Positions 5,997 to 15,341 of a stretch of DNA of 64,000 bases are shown here, in pieces. The position numbers and the translations under genes are program-made. Origin of the DNA: an uncultured Cryomorphaceae bacterium (GTDB taxonomy: Bacteria; Bacteroidota; Bacteroidia; Flavobacteriales; Schleiferiaceae); NCBI GenBank assembly GCA_937120475.1, contig CAKZJV010000007.1, forward strand, positions 1,628,068 to 1,692,067, given 5' to 3'. The notes below the pieces were generated by a model. That model was given only the letters and a program-made list of their open reading frames with translations, was not told the DNA's origin and made no database searches. Position 1 is the stretch's first letter, and each line of letters begins with the position of its first letter.

Positions 5997-7382
5997 GTGA
6001 ATTTTGCCGAACGCTTTGAGCGTGTTTTCCGAAGTTTACTACCGGCCCCGTTTACCATTGCGGTATTCCTAACCTTGCTTACTATGGCACTGGCCCTGGT
6101 TTTTACCAGGGCCAGTGGTGAACAAGCTCATTTTTTAGAGATACTGGGATACTGGCAAGAAGGTTTATGGAGTGCACCGTTGCTGGTATTTGCCGTTCAG
6201 ATGATGCTTATCCTGGTGCTGGGTCATGTGTTGGCCCTGTCACCCGCCATCAGTCGCCTGATCAACGGTTTAACAGATCGCATGGACAGCCCGGCCAAGG
6301 CGGCATGGATAGTGACCTTCACTACCCTTTTAGTAGCCTTTTTCAATTGGGGCTTAGGACTCATTTTCGGAGCTATAATAGCACGAAAAACCGGGGAACG
6401 CTTTGCGCAAAAAGGCCAGGCCCTTAACTATCCTTTGATCGGGGCAGCCGGTTATTCCGGTTTGATGGTATGGCACGGTGGTATTTCCGGCAGTGCGCCC
6501 ATCAAGGTGGTGGAAGAAGGTCACCTGGCTTCACTGATGCAAGGTATTTTACCGGCTAATGAGTTGGCTAACCTACCGGTTCGTATTCCTTTCGACCAAA
6601 CGGTGTTCAGTGGTATGAATATTTTGGCCACGGTCTTACTGCTGGGGCTTTTACCACCCCTCATGGCCTGGCTCATGAGGAAATCCAAATCCGAACCTCC
6701 CCGGCTAAGCATCAAATCGGTAAAAACCGACATCCGTACAGATACCCTAAAGGGAGCAGAAAAGCTGGACCACAGCCGCATTTTCTGCCTCCTCTTTGCT
6801 TTTCTCATATTGGCTTACGGACTGTACATTCCGGCTATGCAGGATAGTTTTTCTTTCAATTTCCTGACCCCTAATTACATCAACCTTATTTTGCTGGGGC
6901 TCGCCCTTTTGTTTCATGGCAGTTTTGCGCGTTTTTTGGCAGCTGTGGACGAGGCCATTGGTGGGGCCTCCGGCATCCTTATCCAGTTTCCACTCTATTT
7001 CGGGATTATGGGTATTATGAAGTACAGTGGACTGGTAGCCATGATCAGTCAATTCTTTATTTCCGTTTCCACGCCTCTCACCTTTCCCATTTTTACCTTC
7101 ATCAGTGCCGGGCTGGTTAACATTTTTGTGCCTAGTGGTGGCGGACAATGGAGCATACAGGGACCAATACTTATACAGGCGGCCGAACAGTTGGGGGTAT
7201 CCCTCCCCAAAAGCATTATGGCCTTGGCCTATGGTGACCAACTCACCAATATGCTTCAGCCCTTTTGGGCTTTGCCTCTTTTAGGTATTACGGGACTCAA
7301 GGCCAGGGACATCATTCCCTACACCCTGATTCTTTTAATGGCGGGGTTGGCAATCTTTGTAAGCATTCTGCTGTTGTATTAG
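5997..7382 (+). CDS. AtoE-type short-chain fatty acid transporter family protein
   Basis: The 461-residue protein is strongly hydrophobic, with about 11-12 membrane segments, and matches the short-chain fatty acid transporter (AtoE) family in length and motifs. It starts with A-E-R-F-E-R-V-F-R, has S-P-A-I-S-R-L-I near residues 82-89, a W-H-G-G-I-S-G-S-A-P block near 158-167, and F-V-P-S-G-G-G-Q-W near 376-384. Members are inner-membrane permeases thought to take up butyrate/acetoacetate-like acids. The start is GTG, the first codon before the conserved N-terminus. It lies 48 bp after the DUF3127 gene and 4 bp before aat. Confidence 0.88.
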   Translation: MNFAERFERVFRSLLPAPFTIAVFLTLLTMALALVFTRASGEQAHFLEILGYWQEGLWSAPLLVFAVQMMLILVLGHVLALSPAISRLINGLTDRMDSPAKAAWIVTFTTLLVAFFNWGLGLIFGAIIARKTGERFAQKGQALNYPLIGAAGYSGLMVWHGGISGSAPIKVVEEGHLASLMQGILPANELANLPVRIPFDQTVFSGMNILATVLLLGLLPPLMAWLMRKSKSEPPRLSIKSVKTDIRTDTLKGAEKLDHSRIFCLLFAFLILAYGLYIPAMQDSFSFNFLTPNYINLILLGLALLFHGSFARFLAAVDEAIGGASGILIQFPLYFGIMGIMKYSGLVAMISQFFISVSTPLTFPIFTFISAGLVNIFVPSGGGQWSIQGPILIQAAEQLGVSLPKSIMALAYGDQLTNMLQPFWALPLLGITGLKARDIIPYTLILLMAGLAIFVSILLLY

Positions 7383-7386
7383 TACA

Positions 7387-8052
7387 ATGCCCGTATATCA
7401 AATACCACCCGAAATATGGTTTCCACCCAAGGAAGAATACGAATCGCACGGCTTAGTTGCCCTGGGCGGTGATTTACATCCGGAACGTCTGGTACAAGCC
7501 TACCGCAGGGGTATTTTTCCCTGGTACAATGAGGGCGAACCCATCAGTTGGTTTTGCCCGGAAAAGAGGATGGTGCTTAAACCCGGTGAAGTACATCTTT
7601 CCAAAAGCAGCCGCAACCTATTGAACCGCGGTATTTTTGAAATACGCTGGAATACGGCTTTTAATAAAGTGATAGACCACTGCCAGAATATTACCCGGCC
7701 CGGTCAGGATGGTACATGGATCAACAGTGAATTAAAGGAAAGCATAACCGAGTTACACCGGCAGGGTGTGGTACATAGCGTGGAATGTTACCGTGAAAAC
7801 CGCCTGGTGGGGGGCCTTTATGGATTGGTGATCGGTAAGGTTTTTTGTGGGGAGTCCATGTTTAGCCTGGAAAGCAATGCCAGTAAAATAGCCTTCATAC
7901 ACCTGGCGCGAAAGTTACAGGAACTCAGCTTTGAACTCATCGATTGCCAGGTTTACAATACTTACACGGCCAGCCTGGGGGCTTACGAGATTGACCGCAA
8001 CGACTTCCTTGAGATTATCTACCGGCAACCACCGGAGCACAACTTGTTCTGA
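7387..8052 (+). CDS. aat: Leucyl/phenylalanyl-tRNA--protein transferase
   Basis: The enzyme transfers Leu or Phe from aminoacyl-tRNA to proteins with N-terminal Arg or Lys, marking them for the Clp-dependent N-degron pathway in the cytoplasm. The 221-residue protein has the typical N-terminal G-L-V-A-L-G-G-D-L block, the W-Y-N-E-G-E-P-I-x-W-F-C-P motif, G-T-W-I-N near residue 115, the G-G-L-Y-G-L-V-I-G-K-V-F-x-G-E-S-M-F-S core (about 141-159), and a C-terminal I-D-C-Q-V motif. Length fits the family. The start 4 bp after the transporter gene suggests the same transcript. Confidence 0.96.
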   Translation: MPVYQIPPEIWFPPKEEYESHGLVALGGDLHPERLVQAYRRGIFPWYNEGEPISWFCPEKRMVLKPGEVHLSKSSRNLLNRGIFEIRWNTAFNKVIDHCQNITRPGQDGTWINSELKESITELHRQGVVHSVECYRENRLVGGLYGLVIGKVFCGESMFSLESNASKIAFIHLARKLQELSFELIDCQVYNTYTASLGAYEIDRNDFLEIIYRQPPEHNLF

Positions 8053-8095
8053 ACCTTGGCCCATCTTTGAGGCTTATTGGTAAAACCAGTTTATT

Positions 8096-8674
8096 ATGAA
8101 GAAGCTCCTGCTACTCTGCCTTTTGTTTGCTTTCAGTATTCCTGCAAAGGCCCAATTTGATCCACAGGCGGCAGACCAGGAATTTCGGTCCATCAACCGA
8201 AAGGGAATGTGGGTACTGGCGGGCTGGTCGGTAAGCCAGTGTGCCGTTTCAGCCGCAGCCTTGAATAATGCCAATGGTGAAAACCTGGCTTTCCACCAAA
8301 TGAACCTGGCCTGGAACGGTGTAAACACCTTGATAGCGGGAGGTGCCCTTTGGTTGAGTTCAAAAACCCCTGAAGATCTTTCGGCAATGAGCGTTTTTGA
8401 GCGGCACCGCAGGATCAAACAAATACTGCTCTTTAATGCGGGGCTGGATGTAGCTTATGTTTTGGGTGGATTGTACTTACGCGAAAGTGCCCTCAGCAGA
8501 CCAGATCAAATGGATTTACGGAACGGTTACGGCAATGCCGTGATCATGAACGGAGCTTTCCTGCTGGTTTTTGATTTGGCGATGTATTTTTTTCAGAAAG
8601 ACTTTGGAGGTCGGGCTATTGATCCGCACCTGAGTTTCACGCCCAACGGCATAAGCCTGCGACTGGATTTTTAA
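8096..8674 (+). CDS. Hypothetical small membrane protein (Bacteroidota, possibly DUF6992-like)
   Basis: A 192-residue protein with a signal peptide (MKK, Leu-rich core, cleavage after A-K-A-Q) and about three or four further hydrophobic helices (about residues 40-60, 75-90, 108-124, 150-165). The charged loop F-E-R-H-R-R-I-K-Q lies between two of them. The family name is a weak recollection; no function is suggested. It follows aat by 43 bp. Its stop codon overlaps the stop of the convergent ABC permease gene by 4 bp (TTAA), so both terminate at the same point. Confidence 0.75.
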   Translation: MKKLLLLCLLFAFSIPAKAQFDPQAADQEFRSINRKGMWVLAGWSVSQCAVSAAALNNANGENLAFHQMNLAWNGVNTLIAGGALWLSSKTPEDLSAMSVFERHRRIKQILLFNAGLDVAYVLGGLYLRESALSRPDQMDLRNGYGNAVIMNGAFLLVFDLAMYFFQKDFGGRAIDPHLSFTPNGISLRLDF

Positions 8675-9753
8675 ACCCGCCTTACATCCAGCGCATCGCG
8701 CAGGGAGTTCCCCAGCATCATAAAGGATAGCACCAGCAGCATTATCGCCACACCCGGAGCAATGGCCAGGTAGGCTTTATCCACAATCAAGTAAGCATAA
8801 TGATCTTTGATCATGCTTCCCCAACTGGGCATAGGCGGTTGCGCCCCGATACCTAAAAAGCTCAAACCACTTTCAATGAGAATGGCGGCCGCAAAGTTGG
8901 CGGCTGAAATAACAATAACCGGGGCCAGGGCATTGGGCAATATGTGCCGGAAAATGATCTGCCGGTCTCCAAAACCCAAAACCCGCGCAGCTTGTACGTA
9001 CTCTTTCTCGCGGATGCTCAATACCTGCCCACGTACAATACGGGCTACTTCTACCCACATGGTAAATCCCACGGCAATAAACACCTGCCAAAAACCTTTA
9101 CCTAAAGCCAGGGTAATGGCAATCACCATTAGCAGGGTAGGTATGGACCATACTACGTTGATGAACCACATTACCACCTTATCAACCCACCCCCCGTAAT
9201 AACCCGCTATGGCACCCATGGGGATACCAATAAGCAAGGATATCAATACCGAAATAAAGCCCACTGCAAAGGAAACCCGTGCTCCCAAAAGAATACGGCT
9301 CAGTAGGTCACGACCGTATTTGTCTGTTCCTAAAAGGTAGGTACGGTATTCCAGGTGTTGTGCTTCATTAAAACCTCCCTTAAATTCTGAAAGAGCTATT
9401 TCCTTCCAAACCCCTGCCTCTGCTTCACCGGTATATTCGGTGTAGCCTATGTTCGGGGGAGCTAATTCAAAATTTTGGATAGGAATTACTTCGTAACGAG
9501 GGGGGGTCCCGTTAACCATTGCATCCACAAACCCGGTTTGAGGCACATTTTGCAAGGGCATTTTCAACACCTGCACCTTAAAACCCGGGTTGCGGTTGGC
9601 CAGTGCCAGGTGCATTTCATTGGCATTGGGCGTATTATCAGGGATGAGCCAGTAAGCAAATACCGAAACTAAAAAAGCAAGGAGGATGATCACCATCCCC
9701 CCTGCTCCTAAAGGGTCTTTACTGATTTTTTTCAGGACTCCTGCTTTTTCCAA
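8671..9753 (-). CDS. ABC transporter permease, DppC/OppC type (peptide/nickel family)
   Basis: The 360-residue inner-membrane protein has an N-terminal membrane helix (about 17-37), a periplasmic stretch of about 100 residues that is longer than in E. coli DppC, and a binding-protein-dependent transport domain with about five helices (about 160-355). The EAA loop (A-R-V-L-G-F-G-D-R-Q-I-I-F-R-H-I-L-P-N) that contacts the ATPase is intact near residues 250-268. It would form the permease heterodimer of a dipeptide/oligopeptide importer. No DppB partner, ATPase or binding protein is adjacent. It starts 8 bp after the tail-specific protease gene, so the two are probably co-transcribed. Confidence 0.9.
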   Translation of the reverse strand: MEKAGVLKKISKDPLGAGGMVIILLAFLVSVFAYWLIPDNTPNANEMHLALANRNPGFKVQVLKMPLQNVPQTGFVDAMVNGTPPRYEVIPIQNFELAPPNIGYTEYTGEAEAGVWKEIALSEFKGGFNEAQHLEYRTYLLGTDKYGRDLLSRILLGARVSFAVGFISVLISLLIGIPMGAIAGYYGGWVDKVVMWFINVVWSIPTLLMVIAITLALGKGFWQVFIAVGFTMWVEVARIVRGQVLSIREKEYVQAARVLGFGDRQIIFRHILPNALAPVIVISAANFAAAILIESGLSFLGIGAQPPMPSWGSMIKDHYAYLIVDKAYLAIAPGVAIMLLVLSFMMLGNSLRDALDVRRV

Positions 9754-9761
9754 GCAACGCT

Positions 9762-11876
9762 TTATTTAAGGTCTTGCGTTACGGCTAAGGCCTCCGACAG
9801 GTAAAGGTCGTTTCGAATGGATTTGAACCATTGATCGCGCTCCTTTTGCTTGTCCTCATTGGCATTCCACATTTCCATATCGGCCTGATTGGAGGCTACG
9901 GTTATTTCTTCTTCGCTTTGACGCATCCCCTTAAAGTAATCCGAGCGTTCACGCGCTTCTTGCTCTTCTTCACGATATTGATCATAATTGAGGCTTACCA
10001 ACGAATTTTCCTGCTCTGATTTCAACCACTGTGCATACTCATCTATCAGCTTGAACTTATCGTTTGTACTCACCCTCTGACGGCTGTTGTTAATAGCCAG
10101 ATCATATTTGCCGATACCCTTTTCCCAGGTTTGGTATTTGGCGGAGCCGATCTCATCATAAGGAAGGGCGTACTCTTGTTCTTTTTCACCGAATTCGATG
10201 TAGGCATAGTTATCCGGTAACACGATATCCGGATTTACACCCCGCAACTGGGGAGTGCCTCCGTTAATACGATAGTATTTTTGAATGGTGAGCTTCAAAG
10301 CTCCCAGGGGCTTCACATCGTTATAGGTAAAGTTTACGGCACGGTCCATATCGAGAATGTTCTGCACCGTACCCTTGCCGAAGGTAGATTTACTACCGAT
10401 AATAAGGCCACGATTGTAATCCTGTATGGCGGCCGCAAAAATTTCGGATGCCGAAGCACTGAATTGGTTTACCATTACCACCAACGGACCATCGTAATAC
10501 ACCCCTTTATCTTCATCTTTCAACACCTGCGGGGAGCGTCCGGGAGCCTTTACCTGCACCACCGGGCCTTCTTCAATAAAAAGACCCACAATATCAATCA
10601 CTCCTTGCAGGCTTCCTCCTCCGTTGTTACGCAGGTCCAGGATAATACCGTTCACATTCTCTTCTTTCAGCTTGGCAATTTCCTTTTTTACATCCTCCGC
10701 ACAATCACGGTTGCTGTTGTTGTAAAAGTCCACGTAAAACTTGGGGAGCTTAATGTAACCCACTTTATTATCGCCTTCACCCAGCACGGCTGAGCGGGCG
10801 AAGGTGGCTTCCAGCTCTACCACATCCCTTACGATAGGTATAACCATCCGGGAACCATCCAGTTTTTCAACGGTGAGCGTTACCTCGGTATCCTTTGGGC
10901 CACGAATATATTTTACCACTTTACGAACGCTCATGCCCACCACATCCAGGGCTTCGTCTTTACTTTCACCTTCCTGGGCTACTTTCAATATTTTATCACC
11001 TACTTCCAGATCGCCCTGTTTCCAGCAGGCACTACCGGTAATAATCTTGGATATCGTAACGTAATCACCCTTTTGCTGCAACTGGGCACCAATACCCTCC
11101 AGTTGTCCGCTCATGCTAATCTCAAAATCCTCCTGCCTCTCCGGTGGAAAATACTGCGTGTGCGGATCATAGACTACCGTGATGGAGTTCATATAGGTTC
11201 CTATCCAATCAATGCGGTCAAAATCACGCAAGGTGTTGAACCACTCTTCGTGCATTTCCAGTTCCTTTTCGCGAGCTTCCTGTTCAATTACCGCAAACTC
11301 TTTTAGGGTAACTGCTGTATCGGCTTTTTCCTGAGCCTTTTCCTGGGCATCCATTTTGTCTTCAATACGAACCAGCACCCGGTTTTTGAGGTATTTACGC
11401 CACCTGTCTTTTAATTCTTCATTATCACTGGCAAAGTCAGTCTTGCTTTCATCGGTTTCAAAGCTTTCATCCTGTGTAAAGTCAAAAGGCTCGGCCAGTA
11501 TTTCACGGTAATATTGCTCGGCCTGGGCAAAACGGGTTTCATATAGTTTATAGGCTTCTTCAAAAAATTCCAGTTCCGAATTTTTGATCTCTTCATCCAG
11601 TTTCTGTCGATAGATGGATAATTTCTTTACATCTTCCTTCAGTAAAAAGCGTTTGCTGTAATCCAAACTCTCGATAAAATGATCAAATACTTTTTCTGAA
11701 AACTCGTTATTGATTTCTTGCGGAGCAAAGTGCGAGGTGTTCAGTACATTGTACACCAGGTTGAGTATTACTTTATCCTTGCGATTGTCGGCTTCATCTT
11801 CCCCGGGGAGGTAAAAGCCCAAAGTGAGGGCCGCTATGACTCCCAAAAACAGGTACTTCCATTTATATATCTTCAT
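9762..11876 (-). CDS. prc: Carboxy-terminal processing (tail-specific) protease, S41 family
   Basis: The 704-residue protein is a periplasmic serine protease of the Prc/Tsp type. It starts with a signal anchor (residues about 5-22). A long helical N-terminal domain follows, then a PDZ domain (about 255-345, with G-I-G-A-Q-L and V-G-D-K-I-L-K-V). The S41 core has the N-G-G-G-S-L-Q strand, the catalytic Ser in N-Q-F-S-A-S-A-S-E (about residue 473) and the Lys in S-T-F-G-K-G-T-V-Q (about 498). A Glu/Lys-rich C-terminal region resembles the Prc C-terminal extension. Such enzymes degrade misfolded or tagged envelope proteins and trim peptidoglycan hydrolases. Start chosen at the ATG before M-K-I-Y-K-W; six codons further upstream is also open. 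Confidence 0.93.
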   Translation of the reverse strand: MKIYKWKYLFLGVIAALTLGFYLPGEDEADNRKDKVILNLVYNVLNTSHFAPQEINNEFSEKVFDHFIESLDYSKRFLLKEDVKKLSIYRQKLDEEIKNSELEFFEEAYKLYETRFAQAEQYYREILAEPFDFTQDESFETDESKTDFASDNEELKDRWRKYLKNRVLVRIEDKMDAQEKAQEKADTAVTLKEFAVIEQEAREKELEMHEEWFNTLRDFDRIDWIGTYMNSITVVYDPHTQYFPPERQEDFEISMSGQLEGIGAQLQQKGDYVTISKIITGSACWKQGDLEVGDKILKVAQEGESKDEALDVVGMSVRKVVKYIRGPKDTEVTLTVEKLDGSRMVIPIVRDVVELEATFARSAVLGEGDNKVGYIKLPKFYVDFYNNSNRDCAEDVKKEIAKLKEENVNGIILDLRNNGGGSLQGVIDIVGLFIEEGPVVQVKAPGRSPQVLKDEDKGVYYDGPLVVMVNQFSASASEIFAAAIQDYNRGLIIGSKSTFGKGTVQNILDMDRAVNFTYNDVKPLGALKLTIQKYYRINGGTPQLRGVNPDIVLPDNYAYIEFGEKEQEYALPYDEIGSAKYQTWEKGIGKYDLAINNSRQRVSTNDKFKLIDEYAQWLKSEQENSLVSLNYDQYREEEQEARERSDYFKGMRQSEEEITVASNQADMEMWNANEDKQKERDQWFKSIRNDLYLSEALAVTQDLK

Positions 11877-12041
11877 AATGACGCTCATTAACATTTAAAC
11901 AATATCGAAATTACACAAAGTAGCAGAATTGGTGGGCAATATTCCAGACATTTGCGGCAACTTTCAAGCCAAAAGTATGTTGCTAACCCGGCCAAGGCCA
12001 TGATGTTTCTGTTTTTAGGAATATTTTAACACTCTCCCATA

Positions 12042-14423
12042 TTGATACGAAAACTAACACTCTTGTTGCTCCTGCCTTTAACCATGCAGGCCCAGGAAAA
12101 ATTTACTTTAAGCGGTTACCTCAGGGAAGCTTCTTCGGGCGAAGAACTGATAGGAGTAAACGTTGTCATTCCTGAACTTGGGGTAGGAACCGTAACCAAT
12201 GAATACGGCTACTACTCCCTGAGTGTTCCCACTGGCGAATACTCAGTTTTGTACCAGTACATCGGCTATCAAGCCATCACCCGCCAGATAAATCTGCAGC
12301 AAAACATCCGTATGGATGTAGAAATGAAAGAGGCCTCCACCGAACTGTTGGAAGTGGAAGTGACCGATAGAAGACTGGATGCCAATGTGAGAAGCACCGA
12401 GATGAGCGTTTCGCAACTGGATGCCAAGGATATTCAAAAGGTACCCCAATTATTAGGTGAAGTGGATATCATCCGCACACTTACCTTGCTACCGGGTATT
12501 ACCACGGTAGGCGAAGGCGCCAATGGCTTTAATGTAAGGGGTGGTGCTGCCGACCAAAACCTTATCCTTTTGGACGAGGGTCCGGTGTACAACTCTTCCC
12601 ACCTGTTTGGTTTCTTTTCCGTTTTTAATGCCGATGCGGTTAAAGATGTAAAGCTCTACAAAGGAGGCATCCCGGCCAATTACGGTGGACGCCTGAGCTC
12701 CGTGGTGGATGTACGGCAAAAGGAAGGTAACAGCAAGCGTTTCGCTTTTAATGGCGGCCTGGGTCTATTGTCTTCCCGCTTATTGGTAGAAGGCCCTATA
12801 GTAAAGGAAAAAGTTTCCTATATGGTAGCCGCACGAAGATCTTACCTCGACCTTTTCCTGCAGTTAAGTGATGACCCGGATATCAACCAGAATATTTTGT
12901 ACTTCTACGACCTGAATTCCAAAATCAACTGGCGACTGGGCGAAAAAGATCGTTTGTTTCTATCCGGCTATTTCGGGCGTGATGTTTTTGGTATTGCCGG
13001 ACTCTTTGGCTTTGACTGGGGCAATGCTACAGGAACTTTGCGCTGGAACCATATTTATAACGAACGTCTTTTTTCAAATACCACCTTAATTTACAGTGAT
13101 TATACCTATAGCCTGGGAACCCCGGAAGATGATGCCGCACCCTTCCGGCTGGAGTCACGAATCCAGGACTATCACCTCAAGAGCTCTTATAACTACTACA
13201 TCAGCCCCAACAGTCAGCTGGATTTTGGGGTGGAGATTGTGGGCTATGAGTTCAGCCCCGGTGAAGTGACCGGTTTTCGTGACATACGGCTCCAAAAGGA
13301 GTATGGCCTCGAACCTAACCTATACATCAGCCATGAGAAGCGCTTTGGCAGCCGTTTTACCGTACAGTACGGTTTACGGTACTCCTCGTTTTATAAACTT
13401 GGAAAACAAAAATCCATCAATTATCTCGACCCGGAGTTTCCCGAAGCCGGAGAAGTGATAGATACCAGCCGCTTCGAAAGCTTTGAATTGATTAAAGCTT
13501 TTGACGGCCTGCAGGGCCTTGAACCCCGCATCAGTGTAAATTACCTGCTCAATGAAAATTCCAGCATAAAAGCCAGCTACAACCGGACCCGGCAGTATAT
13601 TCATTTGATTTCCAATACCACATCGCCCACTCCTATCGACCTTTACCGCTCAGCAGGCCGCTACATTGACCCTGCCACTATGCACCAATATGCGGTAGGT
13701 TATTTCCAAAATTTTGCTGAAAATACCTATGAGGCTTCCGTGGAATTATACTATAAGGATTTTATAGACTTGGTGGATTACAGGGCCGGAGCCAACCTGG
13801 TTTTTAATGAGTTCATCGAAACTGAACTGCTTAAAGGTATTGGCCGGGCTTATGGATTGGAACTTTTGGTGCGTAAACAACTCGGGAAATTAACCGGCTG
13901 GGCCAGCTACACCTTATCCCGTTCTGAACGAAAAGTGGATAGCCCGGACCCGGACAAAACCATTAGCGGAGGTGATTGGTATGCGGCCAATTACGACAAA
14001 ACACATGACATAAGCCTGGTTGCCAACTACCAGATCAATGATAAGTGGGATGTTGGAAGCAGCTTTGTGTTTCAAACGGGCCGACCCATTACCCTTCCCG
14101 AAGGAAGATTCCAGCATGAGGATATTACCATACCTATTTACCGCGACCGTAACAATGGCCGCGTACCTAACTATCACCGCCTGGATATTTCAGCTACGTA
14201 CACGCCTGAAAGAGATCCCGGTAAGCGGTTTTACTCCAGTTGGAATTTTGGTATTTACAATGTTTACGGCCGCAGGAATGCTTATAGTATATTTTTCAGA
14301 GCCGAGGCCAATGACCCTGATTCTGTAGGAGAAGCAAACTCCAATTTTTTCAATACACAGGCAGTACGCTTGTCCATTTTTGCCATTCCGATTCCGTTTG
14401 TTACGTGGAACTTTAATTTTTAG
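12042..14423 (+). CDS. TonB-dependent outer membrane receptor with N-terminal carboxypeptidase-like domain
   Basis: The 793-residue protein has a signal peptide (M-I-R-K, Leu-rich core, cleavage after M-Q-A-Q). It then has a CarboxypepD-regulatory-like domain (about 22-100: G-Y-L-R-E-A-S-S-G-E-E-L-I-G-V-N-V), a plug domain (about 115-230, with G-F-N-V-R-G-G-A-A-D-Q-N and D-E-G-P-V-Y-N) and a long beta-barrel to the C-terminal Phe. It imports an unidentified ligand across the outer membrane using TonB energy. The start is TTG, since no ATG precedes the signal peptide. A DUF4249 lipoprotein gene follows 3 bp later; this pair is recurrent in Bacteroidota and resembles a SusC/SusD-type receptor and lipoprotein arrangement. 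Confidence 0.92.
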   Translation: MIRKLTLLLLLPLTMQAQEKFTLSGYLREASSGEELIGVNVVIPELGVGTVTNEYGYYSLSVPTGEYSVLYQYIGYQAITRQINLQQNIRMDVEMKEASTELLEVEVTDRRLDANVRSTEMSVSQLDAKDIQKVPQLLGEVDIIRTLTLLPGITTVGEGANGFNVRGGAADQNLILLDEGPVYNSSHLFGFFSVFNADAVKDVKLYKGGIPANYGGRLSSVVDVRQKEGNSKRFAFNGGLGLLSSRLLVEGPIVKEKVSYMVAARRSYLDLFLQLSDDPDINQNILYFYDLNSKINWRLGEKDRLFLSGYFGRDVFGIAGLFGFDWGNATGTLRWNHIYNERLFSNTTLIYSDYTYSLGTPEDDAAPFRLESRIQDYHLKSSYNYYISPNSQLDFGVEIVGYEFSPGEVTGFRDIRLQKEYGLEPNLYISHEKRFGSRFTVQYGLRYSSFYKLGKQKSINYLDPEFPEAGEVIDTSRFESFELIKAFDGLQGLEPRISVNYLLNENSSIKASYNRTRQYIHLISNTTSPTPIDLYRSAGRYIDPATMHQYAVGYFQNFAENTYEASVELYYKDFIDLVDYRAGANLVFNEFIETELLKGIGRAYGLELLVRKQLGKLTGWASYTLSRSERKVDSPDPDKTISGGDWYAANYDKTHDISLVANYQINDKWDVGSSFVFQTGRPITLPEGRFQHEDITIPIYRDRNNGRVPNYHRLDISATYTPERDPGKRFYSSWNFGIYNVYGRRNAYSIFFRAEANDPDSVGEANSNFFNTQAVRLSIFAIPIPFVTWNFNF

Positions 14424-14426
14424 GTT

Positions 14427-15302
14427 ATGCACAGGATAATCACCCTACTTCAGTTTTTATGGATAACCGGTTTATTGATTTCCTGCCAGGATGTAACGGA
14501 AATCGATGTGCCTGATAGCGAAACGGCCGTTAGTATCAGTGGCCGCATTACCGATAGCAAGGGAGGCTACGTTACCGTAAGCACCACCGCTAATTATTTT
14601 GCCCAGGGCGAAACACCCCGGATTGACGGTGCCAGGGTTCGGTTGTTCGAAGATGGATTTATGGTGGCAGAAATGCTGCGTGACTCTGTACCCGGCTTAT
14701 ACACCACCACTTTTAATGGAACTATTGGTAAAAGTTATGAAATTGAAGTGGAAATACCGGAGGTAGATGCTACCCTTAAGGCCAGCACCTGGCGTTCAAA
14801 ACCTGAAGAATTGAAGCGTGTTTTTGAAATTGATTCCATAAATATAATGGAGCTTAACCGCAACAGTGTGCCCCAGGTATTCAACCCGGGGTTTTACGCT
14901 TTGATGTACTTTCAGGAACCACCGGGGGTTGGCGATGCCTACCGTATTACCCGCTGGAAAAACGATTCCCTATTCACGCAATCCATCTTCCTTTTTGACG
15001 ACTCCAACTTTGATGGGTTTTACGTAGGTGACCCGGCCGGGATACCTCCCTTTAATTATTACGGCCGTTTCGATGAGCAAGAGTCCGATAGCGCGGGGAT
15101 AGAGATCGCTTCCCTCACCCGTGAATATTTTGACTTCCTGGCCCTGGTAGCCAACCAGGTTTTTAACGTGGGCGGCACCTTTGACCCTCCTCCGGAAACC
15201 ATTATAGGCAATATCTACAATGCGGATAAGCCCGATGAATTTGGTTTCGGCTATTTTGGTGCATCGGCCTTGAGTACCGGAGGTATTCGCTATCAACCCT
15301 AG
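14427..15302 (+). CDS. DUF4249 lipoprotein
   Basis: The 291-residue protein has a lipoprotein signal peptide with lipobox L-L-I-S-C (Cys20). A beta-rich domain follows (S-I-S-G-R-I-T-D, then D-G-A-R-V-R-L-F-E-D-G) as in the DUF4249 family of Bacteroidota, whose genes usually follow a TonB receptor of the type found just upstream (3-bp gap). It is expected on the outer membrane as accessory to that receptor. Biochemical function and ligand are unknown; family members are mostly near this length. Confidence 0.88.
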   Translation: MHRIITLLQFLWITGLLISCQDVTEIDVPDSETAVSISGRITDSKGGYVTVSTTANYFAQGETPRIDGARVRLFEDGFMVAEMLRDSVPGLYTTTFNGTIGKSYEIEVEIPEVDATLKASTWRSKPEELKRVFEIDSINIMELNRNSVPQVFNPGFYALMYFQEPPGVGDAYRITRWKNDSLFTQSIFLFDDSNFDGFYVGDPAGIPPFNYYGRFDEQESDSAGIEIASLTREYFDFLALVANQVFNVGGTFDPPPETIIGNIYNADKPDEFGFGYFGASALSTGGIRYQP

Positions 15303-15341
15303 TCTTTAAAAGCTTATTATTTTTGCGGCAAAGCCAACTCA

